Assembly: GCA_009773155.1 (NCBI GenBank) | Contig: WOVA01000009.1 | Location: forward strand, 1-64,000 | Origin: Elusimicrobiota bacterium | GTDB taxonomy: Bacteria > Elusimicrobiota > Elusimicrobia > Elusimicrobiales > UBA9959 | DNA length: 64,000 nucleotides | Direction: 5' to 3' | Part shown: positions 8,299-16,424 of the stretch, piece by piece | Numbering within the stretch: the stretch's first letter is position 1 | Layout: every line of letters begins with the position of its first letter | The notes under the pieces: model-generated | What the model saw: only the letters and a program-made list of their open reading frames with translations | Told to the model about the DNA's origin: nothing | Databases searched by the model: none | Position numbers and translations under genes: made by a program

Positions 8299-8568
8299 TT
8301 ATTTCCTCAGCCCAAGAGCTTTGATCACTTTCTTGTACTCTTCCTTGTTATGCTTCTCTATGTAGGCGAGGAAGCGTTTGCGCTTGGCGACCAGTATGGA
8401 CAGTCCGCGCTTGGTGGAATGGTCCTTCTTGGCGACGGCCTGGTGTTTGGAAAGGTACAGTATTCTTTCGGTGAGGAGAGCCACCTGTACGGAGGAAGAG
8501 CCCGTGTCCGTTGGTTTGGAGGCGAATTTCTCCACTATTTCTTTGGTTTTCGCTTTGGTCATTGCCAT
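8299..8568 (-). CDS. rpsO: Small ribosomal subunit protein S15
   Basis: S15 binds the central domain of 16S rRNA early in 30S assembly. The 89-residue length and the motifs TGSSSVQVALLTERI, KDHSTKRGLSILVAKRK and FLAYIEKHNKEEYKKVI are those of the family. It is the first gene of a nine-gene minus-strand run extending to the barrel protein at 194, and a consensus-like promoter lies upstream. Confidence 0.98.
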   Translation of the reverse strand: MAMTKAKTKEIVEKFASKPTDTGSSSVQVALLTERILYLSKHQAVAKKDHSTKRGLSILVAKRKRFLAYIEKHNKEEYKKVIKALGLRK

Positions 8569-8613
8569 TTTCGTGTGTCACACTCTCTTTTTTTAGTTTC
8601 TTATCGTTCCCTT

Positions 8614-8643
8614 ATTATATTATTTGCCCGCTCTCCCGGTCAA
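8614..8643 (-). promoter_or_regulatory. Sigma-70-type promoter for the rpsO run
   Basis: On the minus strand a TTGACC -35 (8638-8643) and a perfect TATAAT -10 (8614-8619) are separated by 18 bases, in an AT-rich island of otherwise GC-rich DNA. The -10 lies about 45 bases before the rpsO start. A small hairpin CCCGG-TCAA-CCGGG overlaps the -35 region. Confidence 0.75.
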
Positions 8644-8762
8644 CCGGGCAGCCGCCTCCGCGCGCCCCGGCCGCGCGTCACCGTCCGCGATGCGGACTGG
8701 AACGGTATTTTACCCCCGCCGAAAAGTTTGTAATATTAGTGCCGCATATAAGGAGAATAAAA

Positions 8763-10259
8763 ATGGCCCCCGCACAGAAAATATATTCCAGCAGGATAGC
8801 CGCTTTCCTCAACAAGGAGCCGAGGGATTTCACCAGGAGGGACATCGTCCGCTACGTGAAAGCCAACGGGGTGAAACTGGTCAATTTCCGTTACGTCGCC
8901 GGCGACGGCCGGCTCAAGACGCTCAACTTCATGATCAGCGACGAGGCCTACCTCGACCGCATACTTTCGGCGGGCGAGCGGGTGGACGGCTCCAGCCTTT
9001 TCAAGGGGATGATAGACGCGGGCTCCAGCGATCTCTACGTGGTGCCGCGCTACCGCACCGCCTTCGTCAACCCTTTTTCCGCCATCCCTGCCGTGGACAT
9101 CATGTGCTCCTTCTATACCGGCGACGGCAGCCCTTTCGCCGGCTCTCCCGGCGAGATACTGCGCAGGGCCGAGACGGAATTCACCAGGGTCACAGGCTGC
9201 GGGTTCCACGCGCTGGGCGAGCTCGAATACTACGTCATAGCGCCCAAGGATATACTCTACCCCGCAGCCGCCCAGCGCGGCTATCACGAGGCCCATCCCT
9301 TCGCCAAGTGGGAGGGACTGCGGACCGAGGCCATGGCGGCCATAGCCGAGGCGGGCGGGCGTATAAAGTACGGCCATTCCGAAGTGGGGCTGATACGCGG
9401 CGCCGACTCGGAGATGGCCCAGCAGGAGATAGAGTTCCTGCCGGTCCCGGCCTCCGAAGCCGCTGATCAGCTCGCCATGGCCAAGTGGATGCTTTCCGCC
9501 ATCGGCCACAAGTACGGCGTCACGGTCTCCTTCGCTCCCAAGATCTCCATCGGCCACGCCGGTTCGGGCATGCATGTGCACACCTGCCTCATGAAGAACG
9601 GCAGGAACATAATGCAGGATAAGGGAGCGCTCTCCGTTCCGGCCCGCAAGCTCATCGCCGGCTTCATGGAGCTGGCCGCGCCCATGACCGCTTTCGGCAA
9701 CACAGTGCCCACTTCCTACCTGCGGCTGGTGCCGCACCAGGAGGCGCCCACCACCGTCTGCTGGGCTTACCGCAACCGCTCGGCCCTGGTCCGCATCCCG
9801 CTGGGCTGGACGGACGCGGCCGGGATGATCAGGGACGCCAATCCGGGCTGCGAGGCCCCGAAGCTGGAGCCCGCGCAGACCGTGGAATTCCGCTCCGCCG
9901 ACGGTTCCGCCAGCCTGCACTTCCTCATGGCCGGGCTCTGCGTCGCCGCCCGCCGCGGCTTCGAGCGGAAAGACGCTCTTGAATACGCCGACAAATTCTT
10001 CGTGGATAAGAATATCCACGACAGGGCTCATTCCGCGCTTATGGACAAGCTCCCCAAACTGCCCGCTTCCTGCGGCGAGTCTGCCGAGTGCCTGGAGAAG
10101 TCGCGCTCGGCTTTCGAGGAGCGCGGGGTCTTTACCCCGCAGGCCATAGACGGAATAGCCGCCCGCCTCAGGGCCTTCGATGACCGCAATCTCAGCGAGC
10201 GGCTGTTCGGCAAGGAAGAGGAGATAAGGAAACTCGTGGAAGAGTATCTCTACTGCTGA
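8763..10259 (+). CDS. Glutamine synthetase family protein
   Basis: The product is an ATP-dependent glutamate-ammonia ligase or a close relative. Over 498 residues it shows the beta-grasp N domain, LGELEYYVI (metal-binding Glu), a segment with two Glu residues in YGHSEVGL and QQEIEF, the glutamate-binding HAGSGMHVH, and the NRSALVRIP arginine loop. The tyrosine adenylylation motif of GlnA type I-beta is not visible, so control by GlnE-type adenylylation is unlikely. AAGGAG precedes the ATG. The stop overlaps the next gene start. Substrates other than ammonia (as in gamma-glutamyl-amine ligases) cannot be excluded from sequence alone. Confidence 0.85.
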   Translation: MAPAQKIYSSRIAAFLNKEPRDFTRRDIVRYVKANGVKLVNFRYVAGDGRLKTLNFMISDEAYLDRILSAGERVDGSSLFKGMIDAGSSDLYVVPRYRTAFVNPFSAIPAVDIMCSFYTGDGSPFAGSPGEILRRAETEFTRVTGCGFHALGELEYYVIAPKDILYPAAAQRGYHEAHPFAKWEGLRTEAMAAIAEAGGRIKYGHSEVGLIRGADSEMAQQEIEFLPVPASEAADQLAMAKWMLSAIGHKYGVTVSFAPKISIGHAGSGMHVHTCLMKNGRNIMQDKGALSVPARKLIAGFMELAAPMTAFGNTVPTSYLRLVPHQEAPTTVCWAYRNRSALVRIPLGWTDAAGMIRDANPGCEAPKLEPAQTVEFRSADGSASLHFLMAGLCVAARRGFERKDALEYADKFFVDKNIHDRAHSALMDKLPKLPASCGESAECLEKSRSAFEERGVFTPQAIDGIAARLRAFDDRNLSERLFGKEEEIRKLVEEYLYC

Positions 10260-11464
10260 TGAAGGGACTTGGAAGACGCGTGCGGCAGCTCGCCGCGAGG
10301 GTCGCGTACAGGGAGAGGGCCATAGCCGCTTTCGCTATCGCCGCGGCCGCCATGATCACGGCCGGGCTGTTCCTAGCCGGCAGGGGCTCGATCTTTCTCC
10401 CTTCCCCCCCGGTGTTCATCATTTCCAGCGGCCCCATAACGGGCATGCTCTCCTCCCACCTCTCGGCGGCCGGCCTCCCGGCGGCCGAGACCGCGGGCAT
10501 ATCCGCCGCGCTGCGGAAAAAGCTGAACCTGCGCAGGCTTTCCCCTTCCGACGAGTACGGGGTGGTCCTTTCCACCTCGGGAGTTCTGGTCAACGCCTAT
10601 GTCCTCAAGGGTATATCCCGCTACCTGGTCCGCCCGGCCGACGGCGGCTACTCCCTTGAGGTATCCTCCCTCGCGGTGACGGAGGAGACCCTGCGCGTCA
10701 AAGGCGCGATAGCCTCCTCGCTCTGGGAGTCGATGAGCGCCTCGGGCGTGCCGGCCGCGACCATACTGGATTTCGCCGACATTTTCTCCTGGTCGATAGA
10801 CTTCCTGACCGAAGTGCGCGAGGGAGATTCCTATGAGGTGGTCTACGAGCAGCGCACGGCGGAGAACGGCCGCAGCGCCGGCAGGCGGATACTGGCGGGG
10901 GTGTATGACGGAAAAGGGACGGGCCGTAAGCGCGCCTTCCGCCACGGCGCCGGCTATTACGACGAGAAGGGCGAGTCGCTGCGCAGCCTGTTCCTCCGCG
11001 CGCCGCTGCAGTACAGGCGCATCTCCTCCTATTTCACCCACGCGCGCCGCCACCCGATACTCAAGATAGTGCGTCCCCATCTCGGCATCGATTACGCCGC
11101 CCCGACGGGCACCCCGGTCTCTTCCGTCGCCGACGGCGTCGTTACCTTCGTCGGCTGGAAAGGCGGCTTCGGCCGCTATGTGGAAGTAAAACACGCGCTG
11201 GGTTATGTGACGATCTACGGTCATCTCCACCGCTACGCCGCCGGGCTGAAGCGGGGCAGGAGGGTAAAGCAGGGCGACGTGATAGCCTATGTCGGCTCCA
11301 CCGGCCTCTCGACGGGACCCCATCTCGATTTCAGGATAAAGGCCAATGGCCGCTACGTCAATTTCCTCACGATGAAACACCGCTCTTCGGGCGGGCTTCC
11401 GGTAAAGGACAAGACGGCCTTCCTGGCCGAAGCCAGGCGCCTGCTGCCCTCCGAATTCGATTGA
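10259..11464 (+). CDS. M23 (LytM/NlpD-type) peptidoglycan endopeptidase, membrane-anchored
   Basis: The 401-residue protein has an N-terminal membrane anchor (residues ~20-42), a long middle region that may include an opacity-associated-protein-like domain, and a C-terminal peptidase M23 domain from about 260. The zinc ligands are present: HLGIDYAAPTGTPV (H-x3-D) near 274, YGHLHRY, and HLDFRIK near 354. Such enzymes cut cell-wall cross-bridges at division or act as amidase activators. It overlaps the glutamine synthetase gene in an ATGA junction. Confidence 0.9.
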   Translation: MKGLGRRVRQLAARVAYRERAIAAFAIAAAAMITAGLFLAGRGSIFLPSPPVFIISSGPITGMLSSHLSAAGLPAAETAGISAALRKKLNLRRLSPSDEYGVVLSTSGVLVNAYVLKGISRYLVRPADGGYSLEVSSLAVTEETLRVKGAIASSLWESMSASGVPAATILDFADIFSWSIDFLTEVREGDSYEVVYEQRTAENGRSAGRRILAGVYDGKGTGRKRAFRHGAGYYDEKGESLRSLFLRAPLQYRRISSYFTHARRHPILKIVRPHLGIDYAAPTGTPVSSVADGVVTFVGWKGGFGRYVEVKHALGYVTIYGHLHRYAAGLKRGRRVKQGDVIAYVGSTGLSTGPHLDFRIKANGRYVNFLTMKHRSSGGLPVKDKTAFLAEARRLLPSEFD

Positions 11465-11476
11465 TCCGCTGCCGCC

Positions 11477-12040
11477 TCAGCTTTTTTTGAGGATTTCCTC
11501 TATGGAGGCCCGGATCTCCTTCTCGAAGGAGGGGTCGTAGCCGGCCCAGAGATCGTGGACCTTGTGGTTCCTGTCGAGCAGGAAGAGGTAGGGCACGCCG
11601 CGTGTCTGGTAGGCGCGCGCCGTTGCGGCCGCGTCGTAGGCGACGGGGAAAGTTATGGCGAAATCCTTCACGAAGCGCGCGGCCGGGGCCGCTTCGCGCT
11701 CGTGCGCGGCCGCCACGACGGCGAGGCCCCGTCCGCCGTACTCGGCGTGTATGGACTGCACGAAGGGCGCGGCCTTGCGGCAGTAGGGGCAGGTCTCCGT
11801 GAAGAACTTTATCATAACGGGCTTGCCGGCGTAGGCCGCCAGGTCCAGCCTGCCGCCCTTGTGATCGGGCAGGTTGAACCAGGTGGGGCCTTTGACATAG
11901 CCCGGCGTCGCGGCCGATGGAGTCGCTTCAACGGCGGCTTCGGCGGCCTTCTGCATGGCGGCGCCCGGCTCCTGGCATTTGCCGCAGCCGGCGGCCAGCA
12001 GCGCGGCGGGAAGTATTATGGCGGCGAGCAGAAATCTCAT
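11477..12040 (-). CDS. Thioredoxin-like (TlpA/ResA family) lipoprotein
   Basis: The start was placed at MRFLLAAIILPAALLAAGC because this gives a proper lipoprotein signal with lipobox LAAGC and an AGGAGA upstream. The mature part, ~165 residues, is a thioredoxin fold of the AhpC/TlpA kind: WFNLPDHKGGRLDLAAYAGKPVMIKFF, here cited only up to its beta strand, then active site CPYCRKA and cis-Pro GVPYLFLLD. It should reduce disulfides or act in cytochrome maturation at the periplasmic face. Extra cysteines right after the lipobox (CGKCQE) are unusual. It is convergent with the M23 gene. Confidence 0.85.
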   Translation of the reverse strand: MRFLLAAIILPAALLAAGCGKCQEPGAAMQKAAEAAVEATPSAATPGYVKGPTWFNLPDHKGGRLDLAAYAGKPVMIKFFTETCPYCRKAAPFVQSIHAEYGGRGLAVVAAAHEREAAPAARFVKDFAITFPVAYDAAATARAYQTRGVPYLFLLDRNHKVHDLWAGYDPSFEKEIRASIEEILKKS

Positions 12041-12084
12041 TTGATTCCGATTCTCCTTAGAACGCGTCTTTGGCGGCACCGCGT

Positions 12085-13320
12085 CTATTCTATTATTTTT
12101 CCGAGCAGGTCAAACAGCCGGTTGGCGGAAGAGAGGCGTATGTGATCGCGCGTGCCTCTGAAGAAAGCCTTATGCGTGCCGACGCCCCGGGGCCCGCATA
12201 TCCCGAAGAACACCGTGCCGACGGGCTTCTCCGGAGTTCCCCCTCCCGGGCCGGCGACGCCGGTGACCGAGCCCGCGTAATCGGAGCCGAAGGCGCGCCG
12301 TGCGCCCCTGGCCATCGCGGCGGCGCACCCGGCGGAGACCGCCCCGTGGCGTTCGAGGAGCGCCTGCGGGACCCCGAGCAGCCGGGTCTTGGAGGCGTTG
12401 GAATAAGCGACCGTTCCGCCCAGGAAGAGATCCGAACTGCCGGCCTCGTCGGTCATCAGCTTCGAGGCCAGGCCCCCCGTGCAGGACTCGGCCAGCGCCA
12501 GAGTCTTTCCCCCGGCCCTCAGAAGGCGCCCCAGCGCCTGATGCCGGCCTTCGCCCGTTTCCGAATAGACGGCCGCTCCCAGCGTCCGGCGCGCGGCTTT
12601 TTTCACTGCGGCCAGCTTCCTTATTGCCAGCGCGGGCGTGCGGCCGGAGACCGTGAAACCGAACTCGATCTCGTCGGCGCCGGCCAGTATGGTGAAATCG
12701 GCTCCCGGGAAGGCGCGCAGTACCGGGCGCAGCAGGCGCTCCGCCTGCACCTCCTTCAGCCCGGCGGCCTTCAGCCTTGCGGATAAAACGGTCCCGGGCT
12801 TGAGTCCGAAGAACGAGACTATCTCCTCCGCGAGTCCGTCGCCGAACATCGGTTCCCATTCGCGCAGCGGCCCGGGCAGCAGCGCCAGCATCCGGCGGCC
12901 GCGCCTGACCACCTGGCCGAAGGCCGTGCCGTTGCGGTTGCTTATGGCGCGGGCCCCCTCCAGGATGACCGCCTGGTCCGCCATGTTGGGCGGCAGCTTA
13001 TCCAGCGCGTAGCGGCGGCGCAGTTCGGCGGCGCATTCGGGCGACGACCTTAGCCGGAGCCCTAGGGCCCGCGCCGCGGCCCGTCTCGTGAGGTCGTCGA
13101 AAGTGGGGCCCAGCCCGCCGCAGGTTATGACCAGCGGGCAGGATGCCATGGCTTCCCGGATGGAGCGTGTTATAAGAGGGAGGTCGTCGCGTAGCGACCT
13201 TTCGCCGCGCAGCGCGACGCCGAGTTCCCGGAGCCTGGCCGCGAACAGCGGCGAGTAAAGGTTGACCTTGGACGAGACCAGTTCGGATCCGGTGCAGAGA
13301 AGTTCGGCTTCGGCCCTCAT
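12085..13320 (-). CDS. cinA: CinA: competence/damage-inducible protein with nicotinamide-nucleotide amidase domain
   Basis: The 411-residue protein joins an N-terminal MoCF-type domain (TGSELVSSKVNLYSP, ITCGGLGPTFDD; ADP-ribose pyrophosphatase in characterised CinA) to a C-terminal deamidase domain from ~250 (LAESCTGGLASKLMTDEAGS, GVAGPGGGTPEKPVGTVFFG). The second half converts nicotinamide mononucleotide to nicotinic acid mononucleotide in NAD salvage. Length and order match the family. It begins 4 bases after the decayed trehalose gene on the same strand. Confidence 0.95.
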   Translation of the reverse strand: MRAEAELLCTGSELVSSKVNLYSPLFAARLRELGVALRGERSLRDDLPLITRSIREAMASCPLVITCGGLGPTFDDLTRRAAARALGLRLRSSPECAAELRRRYALDKLPPNMADQAVILEGARAISNRNGTAFGQVVRRGRRMLALLPGPLREWEPMFGDGLAEEIVSFFGLKPGTVLSARLKAAGLKEVQAERLLRPVLRAFPGADFTILAGADEIEFGFTVSGRTPALAIRKLAAVKKAARRTLGAAVYSETGEGRHQALGRLLRAGGKTLALAESCTGGLASKLMTDEAGSSDLFLGGTVAYSNASKTRLLGVPQALLERHGAVSAGCAAAMARGARRAFGSDYAGSVTGVAGPGGGTPEKPVGTVFFGICGPRGVGTHKAFFRGTRDHIRLSSANRLFDLLGKIIE

Positions 13321-13324
13321 GTTA

Positions 13325-14143
13325 TCAACTCCCGCCCCGGCGGGGCGTTCCCGCGCGCTCCGGCCGGCCGGTCTCCCTTGCGCGCGAGAGTATTTTTCCC
13401 AGAAGCGCCGCCGCGGCCTCCGGACAGGGGACCCGGTGCGAAGCGGCTGTCTTCTTTCCGGCCGGTCCGACGAAGACCGTGACCGCCCTGCCGCGCAGCG
13501 CCCTGAAGGCGTCCTCGTCGGTCACGTCGTCGCCCATGTAGAAACCCGCCCCGCCGTTCCGGGCCAGTATCAGCCTGCAGGCCGCGCCTTTGTGAAAATC
13601 CGCTTTCGCCCTGAGTTCCAGGACTTTCTTGCCCGCTCCGGTCCTGACGCCCGGCAGCCGCGAGAGACGCTCGAGGGCGCGCTTTGCCGGCGGGTAGAAG
13701 CGGGCTTTCTCCGGCATCGCCAGGGCCCTGTGCAGCGCTTCGGCGCACTGCTCGCGGTCGTACGGGTTCACGACCAGCGCGTCGGTGAGCTCGCGGGCCG
13801 CGCCCGTGAAGTCGCTCAGCATGAGGACGCCGGTGCCGTCGATCTTGGAAGAGACGAATTCCTTGGCCACGAGGTTCATGCCGTCGTGCAGAGAGGTCAC
13901 CATACAGACGGAGGAAAGACGGTAGAGCGCGATTATCTCTTCGTAGGAGACATGGCGCCGGGTCAGCACCACGGGCGTCCAGTTCTCGGTGGAATGCTTC
14001 CAGTTGATGCGCTCCACGATAGCGTTTATTTCGTCGTTTACGTCCTTGTACTTCTGCACGTGGATGCGGCTGATCTCGCCTATCTGAAGGTAGTTGCCGA
14101 GCTTTTCCCGGACGAGGTTCTCGAGGTCGGCGGAAGTCCACAT
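13325..14143 (-). pseudogene. Decayed fusion of trehalose-6-phosphate synthase and phosphatase (OtsA/OtsB remnant)
   Basis: The 272-residue frame starts in the middle of a GT20 glycosyltransferase: VERINWKHSTENWTPV, EEIIALYRLSSVCMVTSLHDG and NLVAKEF are its C-terminal half. The N-terminal ~200 residues with the UDP-glucose loop are gone. It then passes abruptly near residue 165 into the last part of a HAD trehalose-phosphatase (VLELRAKADFHKGAA, FYMGDDVTDEDAFRAL), lacking the catalytic DxDGTL segment. A full fusion would be ~720 residues. Both a 5' truncation and an in-frame internal deletion are therefore needed, and neither enzyme can be active as usual. It may still be transcribed. Confidence 0.8.
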
Positions 14144-14231
14144 ATCGTCCTCCAGGCGTTCCCGCGGAATCGCGCATCCGGTAAATTATAAATACTTAGC
14201 CGGGGCGGCGCAAGGAAAAGACCAATACTTG

Positions 14232-14237
14232 TATAAT
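14232..14237 (+). promoter_or_regulatory. Putative -10 element before the oligopeptidase B gene
   Basis: A perfect TATAAT in an AT-rich patch lies 71 bases before the ptrB ATG. The expected -35 position has no good match (GCAAGG), so strength is uncertain and an activator may be needed. Confidence 0.45.
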
Positions 14238-14261
14238 AATATCGGACTACAGGGGACGCCC

Positions 14262-14312
14262 ATGTCGGCGCAGGCCAGGCTCAAAAGGATAATATCGGGG
14301 GACTTCCAATGA
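14262..14312 (+). CDS. Possible 16-codon leader peptide before ptrB
   Basis: A short frame MSAQARLKRIISGDFQ starts six bases after an AGGGGA and ends in a TGA that overlaps the ptrB ATG (ATGA). It is positioned right after the putative -10 and would couple translation to ptrB. It carries no run of one amino acid, so classical attenuation is not suggested. It may be chance. Confidence 0.3.
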   Translation: MSAQARLKRIISGDFQ

Positions 14313-16423
14313 ACAATCTTGACTGGCTGCTGGTTTTAACGGGCGTGTTCGCGGCGGGCGCGGCCTACGCCGGCGGGACGCGCCCGGCGCCGCCGAAGGC
14401 CGACAGGATCCCCCACCGCCTGGAGAAGCACGGCCATGTCCGGACGGACGATTATTTCTGGCTGCGCGACAGGGAGAACCCCGGGGTCCTGAAATACCTC
14501 AAAGCCGAGAACGCTTACGCGGACGCCGCCCTCGCCCACGTGAAGAAGCCCGCCGCTTCCCTGTTCAGGGAGATGAAATCCAGGATAAAGAAGGACGACT
14601 CGACCCCCCCGTTCAAGGACGGCCCGTACTATTACTATACCCGTTATAAAAAAGGCGCCGAATACCCGCTGTACTGCCGCCGCGCGGTATCGCCGCCGGG
14701 CAAAGAGGAGGTCCTTCTCGACGTGAACAAGGAAGCCGAAGGCCACGCCTTCTTCGACGCCCGGTTCCCGGTGATGAGCCCGGACCACAATATAATGGCC
14801 TGGGCCGCCGATACAAAAGGCCGCCGCTTTTACGATGTTCGTTTTAAGGACCTGCGCACCGGGAAGATCCTGCCCGACCGGCTGGAGAGCGTGACTCCCA
14901 ACCTCGCCTGGGCGGAGGACGGCCGGACGCTCTTCTACGCGAAGCAGCACCCGGAGACCCTGCGCTGGGAAAGGGTATTCAGGCATGAGCTCGGTTCCTC
15001 CGCAGATGCCGAGGTCTATTACGAGCCCGACGAGACTTTCACCGCCTTCGTCGCCAGGTCGCGCAGCCGGAAATACCTTTTCATAGGTTCTCAGGCCACG
15101 CTTACCACCGAGTACAGGTATCTCGACGCCTCCTCGCCGGCAGGCGAATGGAAGCTGTTCCTGCCGCGCGAGCGGGGCCTGGAATACGCGCCGGAGCACG
15201 CCGGCGACAGGTTCTATGTCCTGCATAACCGGAACGCCAGGAATTTCATGCTCTCCGAAGCCGCCGACCTGCCGGCCGGCCCCGGGCCGTGGCGGGACTT
15301 CCTTCCCCACCGCGAGGACACTCTCATAGAGGACGTGAACGCCTTCAGGGACTGGCTGGTCGTGTCCGAAAGGCGCGGCGGCCTGCCGTGGATCCGGATA
15401 ATGAGCCGTTCGGGCGCGGGGGAGCATTACCTGGAATTCGACGATCCCGCCTACCTCGCCTCCTTCGGGGTCAACGCGGAATACGGTTCGGGACTGCTGC
15501 GCTTCGATTACGAGTCGCTGACTACGCCGGACTCCGTCTACGACTACGATATGGCTTCGCGCGGGCGGAAGCTCCTCAAGCGGCAGGAAGTCCTGGGCGG
15601 GTTCAGGCCGGAGGATTATGTCTCGGAGCGCGTCTGGGCGCCGGCCAGGGACGGGGCGAAGATCCCGGTCTCGCTGGTCTACCGGAAGGATCTCCGTAGA
15701 GAGGCCGGTACGCCGATGCATATCTATTCCTACGGCTCATACGGCTCCAATTCAGACCCCTATTTCAGCTCGGTCAGGCTCTCGCTGCTCGACCGGGGTT
15801 TCGTCTGCGCCATACCGCATGTCCGCGGCGGTTCCGAGCTGGGACGCGGCTGGTACGAGGACGGCCGCCAGCGGAAGAAGATGAATACTTTCAACGACTT
15901 CATCGACGCCACGGAGTACCTGGTGAAGGCGGGCTACGCCTCCCGCGGCCGCGTGCACGCGGAGGGAGGCTCCGCCGGCGGACTGCTGGTCGGGGCGGTC
16001 CTTAACATGGCCCCGGAAGGGCTCTATAAGTCGGCGATAGCCGAAGTCCCGTTCGTAGATATTGTCACGACCATGAGCGACGACAGCATCCCGCTTACCG
16101 CCGGGGAATACGACGAATGGGGCGATCCCGGCGTCAAAGAGGATTACGAGTATATGCTCTCCTACTCCCCTTACGACAATGTCCGCGCCCGCGCCTACCC
16201 GAACATTTTTATCACCGCCGGCCTGCACGATTCCCAGGTGCAGTACTGGGAGCCGGCCAAGTGGGCGGCCAGTCTGCGAGCAATGAAGACCGACGACAAC
16301 CTCCTGGTCCTCAAGACCGACATGGAGGTCGGCCACGGCGGCAAGTCCGGCCGGTTCGAGGTCCTTAAACTGGTCGCGCTGCAGTACGCCTTCATGCTGG
16401 ACCTGGAGGGCATAAGGAAGTGA
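14309..16423 (+). CDS. ptrB: Oligopeptidase B (S9A serine peptidase), exported
   Basis: PtrB cleaves short peptides after Arg or Lys. The 704-residue protein has a beta-propeller domain and a C-terminal alpha/beta hydrolase. The triad is visible: Ser in EGGSAGGLLVG near residue 554, Asp in HDSQVQYWEPAKW near 640, and His in VGHGGKSGRF near 675. The last two motifs are nearly those of E. coli PtrB. Unlike the E. coli enzyme it carries a signal peptide (MNNLDWLLVLTGVFAAGAAYA), so it should act in the periplasm or outside. The kinase gene follows one base after its stop. Confidence 0.93.
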   Translation: MNNLDWLLVLTGVFAAGAAYAGGTRPAPPKADRIPHRLEKHGHVRTDDYFWLRDRENPGVLKYLKAENAYADAALAHVKKPAASLFREMKSRIKKDDSTPPFKDGPYYYYTRYKKGAEYPLYCRRAVSPPGKEEVLLDVNKEAEGHAFFDARFPVMSPDHNIMAWAADTKGRRFYDVRFKDLRTGKILPDRLESVTPNLAWAEDGRTLFYAKQHPETLRWERVFRHELGSSADAEVYYEPDETFTAFVARSRSRKYLFIGSQATLTTEYRYLDASSPAGEWKLFLPRERGLEYAPEHAGDRFYVLHNRNARNFMLSEAADLPAGPGPWRDFLPHREDTLIEDVNAFRDWLVVSERRGGLPWIRIMSRSGAGEHYLEFDDPAYLASFGVNAEYGSGLLRFDYESLTTPDSVYDYDMASRGRKLLKRQEVLGGFRPEDYVSERVWAPARDGAKIPVSLVYRKDLRREAGTPMHIYSYGSYGSNSDPYFSSVRLSLLDRGFVCAIPHVRGGSELGRGWYEDGRQRKKMNTFNDFIDATEYLVKAGYASRGRVHAEGGSAGGLLVGAVLNMAPEGLYKSAIAEVPFVDIVTTMSDDSIPLTAGEYDEWGDPGVKEDYEYMLSYSPYDNVRARAYPNIFITAGLHDSQVQYWEPAKWAASLRAMKTDDNLLVLKTDMEVGHGGKSGRFEVLKLVALQYAFMLDLEGIRK

Positions 16424-16424
16424 A

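Noticed and set aside
11464-11500. CCTCA...TGAGG with an internal T-run as a terminator between convergent genes
   Set aside because: The T-run is in the loop rather than after the stem and the stem overlaps the last codons of the lipoprotein gene; too weak to call.
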